Made by a program: the position numbers and the translations under genes. From Haplomitrium mnioides (taxonomy: Eukaryota; Marchantiophyta; Haplomitriopsida; Calobryales): a stretch of 47,583 nt of DNA. Every line of letters starts with the position of its first letter. The stretch's first letter is position 1. The stretch is taken from NCBI GenBank assembly GCA_049999725.1, contig JBNGIS010016894.1, positions 1 to 47,583 on the forward strand, in the 5' to 3' direction. Positions 22,161 through 33,339 of this stretch are shown piece by piece. The notes under the pieces are model-generated. The model made no database searches and was not told the origin of the DNA. It saw only the letters and a program-made list of their open reading frames with translations.

Positions 22161-22660
22161 CTCCTCTGTATGTATGGTCACTTACCAACTGTCGAGTCGC
22201 TCTTACTGCAGGTTGAAATTGGATGCCACTACGAGTGATGCCGTACCGCAACCTTCCATCCTCTAGCTCCGTGTTGATCTCCGCTCAGTTGAACTCACTC
22301 ACATCTCACAGGCTCTACTATTGCCACTTAGCCACTTGCTCACAAGTCAACTGAAATGCCCAAATTAGTACAAGTGACCATTCCTTCTCCTCTTGACAAG
22401 GTGCATCTTGCTTGCCAATCCTAGTTGATTGGTCTTCTTCTCAACCTAGGAGAAAAATTGACAACAATCCAAAACAGAACTTTAGTGCTCTTCTCTTGAG
22501 TACTGCAAACCGATCTTTGATTTCTTACAAATAGATGTTTAGATTTTCCTACTTCTTTGCAGCAAAAATCTGAGCTTCCAGATAGCTTGCGCCTTAGGAG
22601 TATGCTGGTGGACTCCTGCCACCCTTGCACCGCTCAACAAAGGGTATAGTTTAGCCTCTT
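22161..22660 (-). other. Gag leader region of the minus-strand gypsy element
   Basis: This lies between the first recognisable gag residues and the AT-rich LTR-like tract. No convincing ORF and no clear primer-binding site were found. A stretch reading TGGCAGGAGTCC on the minus strand near 22610 is the only TGG-led candidate and is weak. Confidence 0.3.
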
Positions 22661-25600
22661 TAAATTCATAAAATTATGTTTTATTTTATTTTATTTTTCT
22701 GAAAATTTTGTTTTTAAATCGATTAGTGTGCAATTGACCTACAACACTCTAGTTGACTTTGCTTTTGAAAGAGATCAAGGATGTGATGTAATTTCCCTTT
22801 GAAAAATCTTAGTAGTAAGACCACTAGCCAGTCAGATTTCAGAATAGAACGTTGATGGCAAAACCAATGTCATTCGAAACCTGCAACCTTGTTTGGCAAA
22901 TTTTGCTGCGCTTGAATGCCTTTGCAAATTTAGTGTTGCACAAGAAACTATAGCCTTTGCAAATTGAGTGTTGCACAAGAAACTACTGCCTCTGCGCAAC
23001 AACTATTGTGGCAGCCCTTTGTGTGAAAACTTGATACTCTACTTACAACAGCTCACATAATGTTGGCTGACTCAGGCCATAGCAGATTGGTTGTTGCTTC
23101 TCAGGACATAGTATGCAACTCAATATGACCTTTAGAAATTTTCTCAACCACCAGCTTGAGATTCTCCTAGAGCTACAATTAGCCTCAAAAACTCCTGGCT
23201 TGACAACACAATTGCCCCTACAAGGTTGCTGGCCTTCATCAATGCATTACTTCTGCTCATACTTTCTTGTTGCAAATTCCTAGAACAATTGTCCACAGTA
23301 TAGGATGTCGAGAGTTCCCTACTTGAGCAAACTGCCTGCCACTAAACAAAGTTGAGCGGAAAGCAAAATCCATGAATTTCCTGCAGCAACGATTTGCTGC
23401 TTGACACAATTCCTCAATCTGCAATTTTGCTGCTTGACAAAATTCTGTTCAAAACCTACAGCTTAACCCCCGTGTTTTTTATTGCACATTAGAAATAAAA
23501 ACCATGTTGCTCGACTTCTATTAATGAGTGTGGGGAAATCTTTTCCCAAATATCAGCCCATCGACGACACTTTGCGCACACAAATTTGATAGCATGCAAT
23601 TTGGATCACATGTAGCCAAAATTGATAAGGCTCCGTGAGAAAGAATCCCTCCCTTAAAATTGCAGCTCGTGTTCCTATGACTTTATGTAGCAATGGCTTG
23701 ACGACACCCTCCTCCACAGCTAACAAAGCAATCAGGGTTGTAGAAGCAAGTGTGAAGGCTGCAACCTTCCTTGCATTTGCAACACCTTGCAATTTCTCCT
23801 TTAGAGAGCATGAGACTCTCGTAGAACCTGCCTTCACTCTAAACACATTGGAAATCAAAACGGGCTAGTCGTGCAGGCCTCTTGAGATCCAGTTTGTTCC
23901 GTGTTGCTCAACACTTCCTTGCACCTTACTCAACAACCTTTCTTTGAGCAGCAAGGTTTTCCTTTGTTGCCGAACAGAAATATGCAAGGGTATTCGTTTT
24001 TGCATATCAAATTGTTTCATGCAGCTTTTCTCCTAAAATTCTAATTGCCTATGCTGGAAACATGCTTCTTCCAATGAGCTCTTTGTAGCAACAAACGAAA
24101 GAAATGCTCTACCAAAAGCACTATTGTATGCCCTCTCCTAAGAATAGAGAGACAAGAAGGTGCAGCCCATGAAAATTCTGCCTCAACAAAATGCCAGCAG
24201 CTCCACTCTGATTGATGAAGTTCTCCCAGTTACTCCAAAACAGATCATCGCTTTAATGCTTGTCTGTGAAGCTATGTTGCCTACGAACAAATTCCTTAGC
24301 AGGTCTCCATTTGCAAAGCAGAGTGATCCACCCTGCTCATCTTCTGTAACATGAATCAGGGATGCAGAGCCCCTTTTGGCAAATTCCTCCTACAAATCCT
24401 CTGCAACAAAATCAAAGATCGAGGTCCTCGACCTCTGCTCACAAAGATTTTCTCAACAAAATCTAAGTAGTCACCACAAATCAAAGCTTTATATACTTGA
24501 CAAAATACTTCTCTGGAATGCTCTTATGAACAAAAATCCCCATGCAGGACTGCCTTTGACGAATCCTAATGTCTCCTCAAATGTCCACCTTTACAGCCCC
24601 TACAATTTTGCTTTGCAATTCTCTTCTGCATCAACAAAACAGATGATGTTCTACTCGAAAAAAAACTCTCCTCAGTGACACACAAAATCCTACATACTAA
24701 ATCTCTTCTTGCAAATGCCTTGGACAACACTTGAGCAGCAAGGAGAGATCGTAGCTCAATTTTGCAACTCAATTTCTACAGCCTTTTGACTATAGATATG
24801 CACAAATAGAATCCCTAAAATCACTTCTGAATCAACGATTTTCTGCTCTTCCAGCCCATAATCGAGCCATCTTTCTGAGTAGAAATCCCTAAACACCTGC
24901 TGCAATTTCACCCCTCAATTGCTGCTCAAGGAAGGACCAATCTGCTTGACAAAATCTGCTCGAGATTTGCAGCCCTGCTTCAAAGACTACCTTTGATGAA
25001 GAAACATTGAAGGCCAACTTGATTTGTAATGCAAATAACTTCCTTCGAAACCATCCTCCAAGTCCTCAAAACTTTGCGATTTTGGATCCTTGGTTTTTGA
25101 TTGCTGCTCAAATGGCGGCCGCTCACGAAGTAGTTGCTACTCGATGATCTACATTTGCTTGAACAGATATTGCCTACAAAATCTCGGCAGCTAGGAGAGA
25201 CTCCAAATCTCTGCTCAAACGGGTGAAATCCCTCGAGCAAAAATCTATGCTCCTTTTGGATAAGTGCTTCCGCTTGAGCAGAAATCTATGCTAGGTGCTT
25301 CCCTTCTTTGACGAAAAACACTCTGGGCATCAATCCCTCAACTTTGCAATTTCATCTTTAGATTTTGAATAGCAAGATTTCTTCCAAATCCCTAAAACAA
25401 ATGCAATGCAATTGCCAATTGCTGCTCAATGCAGCTCTTGAAAATCCCTCGATGCAGAAATCAGGCAAAGATCTAATCAAAAACACAATTCCCTAGCTCC
25501 ATGCTTGAATCCCCCTTAGATTCACCATTTCTTCATCAAAAGGACAACGGACAATCTCTGAAAAAGTGTGGATCTCCCACTTTTGCACCTTAACCTTGCT

Positions 25601-26700
25601 TACTTTGACAATTGCACTTCAATGAATCAATTAGAGTACCACTGCACTATTCCTCTTTGACAAAATCCAAGGACCAGGTCAAAAAATCCCCTTGGCAACT
25701 CTTCAACAAAGCTTTGAAGATGAAATATGTTCAAGGAAGAAACCTTCTCGATAGTCGAATGTTGCCCAACAAAGTTGCTTGATGAAAAAACCTTCAACAA
25801 AGAAATGTAGATTTTTTTGGAGGTTTTTCTGCAACTTTTTTGCTATCGAGCAATTCCCTGAAACGCCTTCAAATGCTCTCCTATAGCTTGACCTCAGTTT
25901 GACGCTTCTTCAACAATTTCTTGCTTGACAAACACTGCGATTTCCTCCTATGCAAGCTGTTCGATGTTACAGATTGACCAAGAAAAATGCATTGCAATGA
26001 TCTCTACTCGATGCTTCTGTTCGATCTTGCAGCTCCACAAAACCCTACAAAAATCCTCTTGATGCCAAAATATGTGCTCTTCAACATGAACTTCCCTCAA
26101 CACAGAAAACACTAACAACGCTTTTCTTCCTCGATGTTTCTCCAGCAGCACAACTCACTACCTTCTTCAATTCAACAATCTAAGAACTGCTCTTTGATTC
26201 TTCTTCAGCAAGAGAGCCTTCTTTGATTCAATTGCAGCAACCCAACATCAAACCACAAGTTCTTCCACAATTTTTTTCTCGAGGTCTATTGCAACAACCT
26301 CACACACCACAATTTCTGCAACCAATTTTTCTTCAGTTTCTTCACACCATTTGCCAATAGAATTTCTTCCACGAATCTTCAACACTCCGAGATACCACAA
26401 ATGCTATCAAACCTTTTGATCCAATTCCTCACTTGCAATCCAAGATACCATGGATGCTCTATATATGAATCTGAGATCTTTCGATGTACTTTTCTTCGAG
26501 TGATACCTTCTCGAAGAAATTCCAAAGTGTTGTGTTGATCTTCCGATATTAGAACTAGTGCATCTTTCTCACAAGGAATTCACACTTCTCCAAGAGCTAC
26601 AATACCATAGCTCTCCTCTTGATTCATAAATGAAAGACATCAAAAGATAACCTTTCGATGAGAGTACATGGCCTTATATACTAAAGCACAAAAAGACAAA
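22661..26700 (-). repeat. Long 5' LTR remnant of the minus-strand gypsy element
   Basis: Four kilobases hold no gene. The only promoter-like site is TATATAAGG on the minus strand at 26681-26673. Downstream (lower coordinates) runs a tract of short degenerate words, on the plus strand TTGACAAAATT, GAGCAGAAATC and TTGCTGCTC, recurring dozens of times. The layout (TATA, then a long degenerate-word U5-like region, then gag) copies that of the plus-strand gypsy LTRs. The LTR start itself is not found, so the upstream U3 is missing. Confidence 0.5.
26673..26681 (-). promoter_or_regulatory. TATA box of the long 5' LTR remnant
   Basis: TATATAAGG on the minus strand, upstream of the repetitive U5-like tract and of gag. 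Confidence 0.4.
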
Positions 26701-26764
26701 AAACTTAAAATGTCTAAAAATAGAAAACTACATAGAATGTTGTAACAAAATCTTTAAATGAACA

Positions 26765-27480
26765 AACAATTTATGCGAGATAATAAATTGTCAAGAGCTT
26801 CGTAAGTTTGTGGGCCGATATTGGTTTCACATTGTGTCAATGTTGCTCAATGACCCTAACATGGCTCAAATCAATTTGGAAGAAGAAGCCATCATCTTTA
26901 ACTAAGAGGACAAGTTGTTTAGTTGAATAAGCCTTTCTTATAAAAATGTTGCAACAAAAGATTAGCAAGGATGGTACAACTTAAAGAGCATAGAAGCTAT
27001 GGAAATGAAGCTCAACGGGATCTACATTAATATCTCAACAACTCAATTGGATCCTCATCGACTCATTATTGGCTTTGCAATGACTTTGGAAAAAATAGTA
27101 GAATAATAGTAAAGAATTCTTCAATGTTAGATTTTGATATGTTAGGAGTCATATTTTAGAGTAGAATTTAGTATTCAGAATTTAACAATGGGAAAGTGCA
27201 ACTCAAGTGAGATTTAAAGGTCAGCTAATCATCAAGACCTTCAGAAGAAGTGAATGAACAATTCTCCTATATGGTGAGGATGCTCAACAGTTGTGGGAAG
27301 GATTTTAGTGTTTCTTTCTTCTGGGTATGTTTGTAAAATTGTATATGTATTACAAATTAAAGGAAAATATGAGGAACAACATAAGGAGCACAAGCAATGG
27401 TATAGCTGCTAGCAATATTAACGGTCAGGAATTTGTCAAGAGATGGTACTTGTCAACAGAGGAAAGCAAAAAAGTAGGTA
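26765..27480 (+). pseudogene. Coding remnant beyond the gypsy element, probably copy A
   Basis: One frame from about 26766 reads REIINCQELRKFVGRYWFHI, LNDPNMAQINLEEEAIIF, and, after three stops, EAMEMKLNGIYINISTT and PHRLIIGFAMTL. The texture is that of real, unknown protein. It starts where the minus-strand LTR remnant ends, so it may be the continuation of the copy A protein cut at 4533. No matching segment exists in copy B within the window to confirm this. Confidence 0.35.
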
Positions 27481-28300
27481 CCTGACACTGATGTGTCGGC
27501 CGGGTGTGTCTGAGTTTTTTCATTTTTTTGTAGAATCTGAGCTTCTTAGCCTGGTTGATTCCATCAGTTTGTGTTAGCCTGCTGTGTGTTACTACACTTT
27601 ATTGTTTTATTGTTGTTTTGACTATCCTGCACCTCTCTCCTCTTCCCCCTTTCCCTTCTCCTCCTTTCTTTTCTGCTTTACCTAATGGATATCATGGATC
27701 CTGCAATGCAAGGGGGAGCCCTGTGGAATTCAGATGAGTCAGGGAAGAAGGCTAGCAAGGGGATCAAAGGAACTTGCAGCAATTTGTGACAGAGGCAGGA
27801 CAGACAAGGGTGAGCAACAGAGGATTCAAGGAGAGGTGAGAGGGAGACCATCAAAATGGAGCAAGGGAAGGATTCAAGGAGAGGAGGGCAGAGGTCAAAA
27901 GAGCTAGCCACCAGCGTGGAGGAAGTCATGGAGAAGGGAGCCAGCATCACTCAAAGAGGAATCACGTGAGGGGGAAGTCACAGGAAGAGTTACGGGAGGT
28001 GAAGGCGAGGGGGAGGACAGTCAGAGGCGTGCAGATGGCCATCACGCGACTGAATTGAAGGTCGCAGCACTGCGAAGACCTGTCCAGCGGCAACAAACGA
28101 CGAACTAAAGAACATGCAGCATGCAAAGACAGGTAAAGAGGAGGCAATCATATGAACTTGAGGAGGATGAGGCCTCGCGATGGGTTGGCTTGGCTAGAAA
28201 GGAAGGAGGCGCTCTATAATCGGAAGCTAGATGATATAATTGGACCAGAGGAGGGCAATCGAGGCAAAAAATCAACACGAAGGAAGAGGTCCAAGGAGTC
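27481..28300. other. GC-richer gene-free stretch, possible LTR U3
   Basis: It begins near TGTCGGCCGGGTG (about 27501) and turns into a purine-rich tract with repeated GAGGATTCAAGGAGAGG words at 27830-27890. The frames here are low-complexity and not convincing. It could be the U3 of the LTR whose TATA box lies at 28594. Confidence 0.3.
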
Positions 28301-29690
28301 CGAAGAGGTCTGCGGAAACGTGGCGGCCCTTGCGCACTTCACGGAATCCGTCGGAGGACGTGGAAGGTCTTGAGGGTCCGAAAGGTTTGACGAGACTACG
28401 CACCCTAAGTGGGGAACCCGGTTAAGCGAGTTCCGATGCGTCTTACGACATGGGGGGACCACTTAACAGGGATCCGCTAAGGGGGGTTGCACGAGTCCGA
28501 AGAGGGTGTAACATATTGAAGTTACGAGCTCTAACTGTCGGTTAACTTGGCAGCCACCTTAGCACAGTTACGTTAGCACAGTTAGCTTAATGTATATATA
28601 AGGGGTTGATTGAGATGCACACTATGCTCTCTCATTCCCCTCTGTATTTGTTGGCGCTCCTGCCGTATAGTGAAGACATTCTTGCATATTGTGTTTGTGC
28701 ATGTGTTCTTGATCTCTCTGCCTCTAATTCTAACATAACAGGGATAGGCAAAGCGGCGACTGATAAAGAGGTGACTTGTCACTATTTTAGCAACATGGAG
28801 GATTCCTTAAGGCAACTGCGAGGCTAAACGGGAAGGGCAAAGCGGCGATCCATCATAGTTTTGGATTTGAGGGACTCCGTAGGGTGCTGCGGAAACGTGG
28901 CAGCCCCAACACACTTCACATGATTTAGAGACGTGTGGCAGTCCCCGGGTGTCCGAGGAACCTCAGTGGAAACTTGGTGGGTCCTGCAAAGCTTAATGGA
29001 GTTCAGCCTCCCTAAGTGGGGTGCCCTAGTTTAGTGGGTTCCGATTAGCCTCCCTAAGTGGGGAGCCCACTTAACGGGGATCCGACGGGAAGCACAAACG
29101 GAGACCAAGGAATGAAAGGCGAAATGATGATCTATCGTTGATACGGAAAAGTAGGGGAAAAGTTTGATAGAGTAAGATCTGAAGGTTCAATGGGAGTCTG
29201 TGGCGCGCATCGTTCTTATCACAAGGGGATTTCGAATCGGTAATATATCAAAGGTCTGACCAAACGAAGAGCGGAGGTGCCAAAAAGGTAATCAAGCGAC
29301 GATTCGGTCAGAACGAGATCAAGGAACGATGAAATAGAGATAAATCACGGGTCTGGCCAGAACCAGATCAAAGATGGCTGAAAAGAAGATCAAGGGCGAA
29401 GTTCCAGCTAGAGGAAGAAGCGAGCAACGAACAGCCAAAAGGGCGATCCATCGACGATCTAGCCAGAATAAGACCAAGAGTGGCAAAACAATGATGAAGC
29501 GACGATCCAGTCAGAAGAAGAAGAAGCAAGGGACCAGCAGCCGAAAGGGTGACCTATCACAATTCTGGTATTGGCAAGGACGAAAGTTCGACGGGGCAAT
29601 GCTTAAAGTTTGAAAGGGATCAGTGGGGAGCCCGCCATAGTTCTTATATCTAGCGGAGGGAAAAGTTAAGTGAAGGGAGCCTCAATTCTT
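28301..29690 (+). repeat. LTR-like block with TATA box and duplicated promoter module
   Basis: A 32 bp sequence starting TGCGGAAACGTGGC occurs at 28311-28342 and again at 28888-28919. Each is followed by an AAGTGGGG..CCC..GTTAA..GTTCCGAT module (28408-28440 and 29014-29050) that also occurs in the gypsy LTRs at 9976 and 17449. TATATAAGG lies at 28594-28603. From 29220 to 29560 there are degenerate words such as CGACGATC.AGTCAGAA and AGATCAAG. No convincing protein is encoded. I read this as part of an LTR from another gypsy family, in plus orientation. Confidence 0.45.
28594..28603 (+). promoter_or_regulatory. TATA box in LTR-like block
   Basis: TATATATAAGG follows a CAGTTACGTTAGCACAGTTAG tract and precedes a pyrimidine-rich start region (CTCTCTCATTCCCCTC), a common LTR promoter layout. 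Confidence 0.45.
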
Positions 29691-29781
29691 ATTGCGAATG
29701 GGTGCCGAAACAACAACAACAGGTACCATTCTTACTCAGCGAGGGAATTGTTCTACGGATGACATGGCATCCGCGGAAGAG

Positions 29782-29990
29782 GGTCAGCGCGGGTCAACTT
29801 CGGAGTCCGGTCAAGGCGTCGGTCCACCTACCCCTTTGCGAGGCGGCAGCAGATGGCGCGGTGGCAGACGACGTGGTGACCGAAGGTGGTCCGAGGGATT
29901 CTCAAGGTCAGCGCATATCAACTTCGGAATCTGGTCAAGGCGTCAGTCCGCCTACCCCTTTGCGGGGCGGCGTCCGACAACGCAGTGGCG
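29782..29990 (+). repeat. Tandem duplication, 124 bp period
   Basis: GGTCAGCGC..CAACTTCGGAGTCCGGTCAAGGCGTC and the downstream CACCTACCCCTTTGCG recur after 124 bases with a few changes. The copies start at 29782 and 29906. Confidence 0.7.
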
Positions 29991-30032
29991 GGTGACGTGG
30001 CGAGAAGGACACGTGGCGACCTGTGGGATTTT

Positions 30033-30190
30033 GAGGAGCGACGATGAGGTTCCGAAGAGCGACGGTGAGGTTTTGAAGAGGTTTGCGGACATGTGGCGAC
30101 CTATGCAGTTCCGAAGAACGATGGGGAGTTTCCGAAGAGCGACGACGAAGTTCCAAAGAGTGACGGCGAGGTTCCGAAGAGGTTTGTGGA
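30033..30190 (+). repeat. 21 bp minisatellite
   Basis: The unit is about GAGGTTCCGAAGAGCGACGGT (21 bases including variants), present six or seven times. Two longer spacers containing GGTTTGCGGACATGTGGCGACC interrupt it. Because 21 is a multiple of three, one frame reads repeated EVPKSDG. I see no sign that it is a real protein. Confidence 0.65.
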
Positions 30191-30329
30191 CAGTGGCAAC
30201 TTGCAAGGGTCCACGAGCGCTTGTGAAAGCGTGCTGGCTTGCGGGGGTCCTTGGACGATCATGGGGGCAGCAGCGAGGAGAATCAATGACGTTTGAGAAG
30301 CAACCCACGGGATGCATCGGGTAACCCAT

Positions 30330-30867
30330 GCAAATCCATTTCCAAATGCATTTCTTCAAATCACCATGTGGGAAAAATCTCTCCGACCAAATTTCAGATC
30401 TGCGCTCAACAAGAATGCTTCAAAGGAATCAAATCAAGAATGCTATGGGTTTGCTGATGCGTCCAGCGGCAAGGCGATTCTGATCGAAAATCTGCAAGGG
30501 AGAGCACTACGAATTGAAGGCAGGGTTCAGCCAAGAGTTCTTAAAAAATCTTCCTTCCCCAATTCTGCGTGCTTCAAGGAGGTTGCCGTTGAACGCGGGC
30601 TGTCTGCCAAGTGTCAGCTTGTTAAGAAACGGTTGTCAACGAGAAAAATTGCCAAAGTCTAACGAAGAGGAGCGGGTCGATCTTGATCAAGAATTCATTG
30701 GAGAGGACGCGCGCCTGCAAGGGGAGTATAGCTGGGATCGCTGCCAGATTGAGGGGGTTGTTGTTCATACAAAATTGAGATTGGGAGACCAAACTCTATG
30801 AAGAAGAGGCAGCGAGGGAGAGATTCCAGCAAAGATTCACGTGTGGGGAGTGGACTCGTGCAATGAG
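30330..30867. other. Gene-free stretch
   Basis: Overlapping short frames exist on both strands but none has motif support. The sequence looks like further LTR or leader DNA of the 28301 block. Confidence 0.3.
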
Positions 30868-31640
30868 ACCAACGGGGGTGGAGGTGGACTAGAGGGGCGC
30901 TGAGAATCGCTGAGCATGGGGGCTCTAGAGTCTCATGCAGTCCAGGTGGACTCATCGTCGCAAGTGGACCAAGCATTTGGAGGTGGATCGTCAAGTGAAT
31001 TTGAAGGGAGTCTGTCGACTTGAATTTGTGGGAGGCTGCCAAGGGGGGTCTTGGGGTCGTCTCAGCTTCGTCTCTGCATGAGCATCAATCCTAGGGGCGC
31101 TTGGGGCGTTTCTGATCATAATTCTCAAGTGCAGTCAAGAGAGGAGTGGCTGTGTTAGTGCCCACGCAGTGGAGAGAAGACCCATTCAAAGCTCAAGGTG
31201 GAGTGGTGGCCAGCAGTCGTGGGGACTGTCTTCGAGAGGTGGAAGTTAAAGAAATCCTCTTCCAAGCCTGAGGAAGTAAATTCAAGGCTTCTCGCGAGGG
31301 AAGTTGAAAAACTATCTGGATGAGAGTGCGTGGGTGAAGAGGAAGAGGAAGACTGGAGTTGCTGGAGGAAGTTGAAGGAAATTTGGAGAGAAAAGATCGG
31401 TTCTGAGGAGGTGGAAAGGATGGCAAAGTTGCCAAGGCAGGGTGTTTGTACAATTGTGTCTATGTGCGTGTGTTTAGTTAGATTTGTGTTCTTTTGTGAT
31501 TCTGTGAAGTTCTTAGTTGTAGAAAGCTTGCATTTCATCTGTCCAATCCTAGAGAGACCCTGGACAGGGGGAGTCAGGACTAACCACATTGTAATTGTGA
31601 TAATTGGATACTAGGACATGCTCCCTTTTGTATGACAAAG
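30868..31640 (+). repeat. LTR-like block, inverted partner of 46370-46995
   Basis: 30868-31475 matches the reverse complement of 46370-46995, starting GGTGGAGGTGGACT.GAGGGG and ending near AGTTAG.TTTGT. The ends near 31610 (GATAATTGGATACTAGGACA) resemble an LTR end. Two copies in opposite orientation indicate members of one LTR family inserted independently. No coding sequence is recognised. Confidence 0.6.
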
Positions 31641-32690
31641 TGATTGGTTCCAGTTATAGACTTCATAATTATAAGATAAAGTGGTTCAGCAACATTACAA
31701 TCTCTTCGTGGGTGGCTTGAGGAAATGGATGTGTATGAGCAGGTGGGTTATTGAAGCAATTGTGGGCTAGTGGCCAAGACGGTGAGGCAGCCATGAATCA
31801 ACCAGGGCTCCCCAAGAGACCACTGCAGCCAAGCATCGGGTGCTCTGTTCTATCTTTCCCTGTCTTCCAAGTGGCACTTTTCGAGGTTAAGGCCCGAAGA
31901 AGGGGTGTGACCAGCATTTGTGAGCATTGGAGGTGTTTGCTTGGGTGTTGTTGAGTGTTGTGCAGACACTCCAGAGTTGGTAAGAAGGAGTTGGGGTCCA
32001 TTCGGTGCAAAGCCCCTCCTATAAAAGGTCCCGAAACACTAAGTTAGCCTTAATCGGGGGTAACTCTATTGGAAAAAAGTTAAGGCTCCGACCACGAGGC
32101 TGACATGATGGAAGGTAGAAAATTGATGAAGAAAAAAAGAGAGAATTGAAAGACATTCTAGCAGGAAGAATTCCTTTTTCCAGACAATGTTGCTCGAGAA
32201 GCAAACAACAGAACTAGATGTTGGAGGGGAATGAAAATTTTCTATCTCTCGAGGATAGTATGGTTCAAGTGCAATCTCTCTTGAAGAAAACAACATTCAA
32301 ACGCTCACTCAAGATGTGCTATGAAGTTTGGTGTGCATGGGATGTTCTATGATGAAGTCGATCATGAAGAAGAACACAAACCACCTCATCACAGTGTGCG
32401 AATGAATTGGCTGAGTGGTCAAGATGACAACAAGTGCTAGAGATGAATCACAACTATTTAGCAAATGGTATAAATGTTGGAGTACACTGAAAACAACAAC
32501 AAAAATAAAAGCTCTTAAGATATCAATGATTGAGAAGGAAGTAGAGTCAAGTGGAATGGATGTTCTTGGTTATTTGTGTTGATTTGACCTCTTATATATA
32601 ATTCACAAATAGTCTGCGCTCTCAAAGATTCATCTTGAAGGTTCAAACAATGTCTGATTGTAAGTCTCTGAAGAAATTTTAACTATTTTC
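31641..32690. other. Gene-free stretch upstream of the copia element
   Basis: A CTCCTATAAAAGG sequence at about 32015-32030 is TATA-like on the plus strand but no gene follows. From 32100 to 32690 the sequence is AT-rich, with GAAGAA words. I see no named element. The copia target site is at 32686-32690. Confidence 0.3.
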
Positions 32691-32807
32691 TGTTATTGCA
32701 TGAGCACCGCACATACACACACAAGAGCTTCCGAGAGTGAGAGTAGAATAGTTGGAATGAATGAATGTACAACTACTTACATAGGGTTATATATGGTCTC
32801 TATAACA
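32691..32807 (-). repeat. Copia 3' LTR (117 bp)
   Basis: TGTTAT...ATAACA ends; near-identical to 39662-39778. It contains GGGTTATATATGG, a possible TATA element. Unusually short for an LTR. Confidence 0.85.
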
Positions 32808-32822
32808 CTCCCCCTTGGCTGA
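32808..32822 (-). promoter_or_regulatory. Copia polypurine tract
   Basis: The minus strand reads AGCCAAGGGGGAG immediately before the TGTTAT start of the 3' LTR. Confidence 0.7.
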
Positions 32823-33339
32823 TTCTTCTTACTAATAATCAGCCACATTTAAAAAGGACTATATATCTATGGAAGTCCATATCCAAATCCTATGTATGTG
32901 TGGTCTCATTAAAACCCTCCCGCTTTCTTCCGAGGGAAAGAGTGCCACCACATATTTATAAGTGGATTATGGTATAGTGTGGAGTGTGTGTAAATAATCA
33001 TGATGTTAAAAAGAAAAACTTTTCAAAATTTATGCTTTCAAGAGTATGGTGGTGTCATCATATCGTTGCGCGGTGTTGTTGCGTCTTCACTATTGCGTTG
33101 TTGTGTCTTCTCTTTGTGTCCTGAAGATCTATCTGAAAAATGATGTCAACCTCAAAAGCTGAGAAGTGATATCAGCTTTGGACATAATATGCTCATGCCA
33201 TTACCTGTATGATATTAAGATAAGATTAGGTATTTGCTTCAAAATAAATGATCGTCTTTGTAATCCTTGGCTTTCATGACTAAAGGTTAGAGAGAGGTGT
33301 AAGTGGTTATATAAGCAGTTATTGTATACTGTGCTGCTG
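32823..33339 (-). other. Copia 3' untranslated region
   Basis: About 500 bases between the end of RNase H and the polypurine tract without coding potential. A GTGTCTTC / GTTGTGTC-rich patch lies at 33070-33120. Short phrases (AAAACCCTC, AAAGAGTGC.ACCA) recur at 45350-45385. Confidence 0.4.

Larger units (their letters stand above)
4534..26700 (-). mobile_element. Ty3/gypsy derivative with methyltransferase-like and PHD domains (interrupted)
   Basis: Read on the minus strand, the parts come in a sensible retrotransposon order. They are a long LTR/leader remnant (26700-22660), gag with two CCHC knuckles (22160-20735), retropepsin (about 6800-6465), a methyltransferase-like domain (5960-5431), an integrase C-terminal domain (5400-4963), a PHD finger (4959-4823), a polypurine tract (4664-4650) and the start of the 3' LTR (4649 down). 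Plus-strand elements at 7064-20677 interrupt it. The order gag-PR is kept across the gap, which is why both sides are assigned to one element. RT, RNase H and the integrase core are missing between 5431 and 5400. The two LTR remnants do not overlap, so neither TSD nor LTR identity can be judged. Confidence 0.75.

Noticed and set aside
26591-26612. AGAGCTA..TAGCTCT near a TGGTATTGTAGCTC stretch, considered as an initiator-Met primer-binding site
   Set aside because: The match to the tRNA end breaks after TGGTAT, and it lies on the wrong side of the LTR relative to gag. A small hairpin only.
29692-30359. Long overlapping frames on both strands (up to 210 codons)
   Set aside because: They cover a 124 bp duplication and a 21 bp minisatellite of high GC; open in many frames because stops are rare there. 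No motif support.
32010-32035. CTCCTATAAAAGG as a host gene promoter
   Set aside because: No coding sequence or exon-like structure follows; likely chance or an old LTR remnant.
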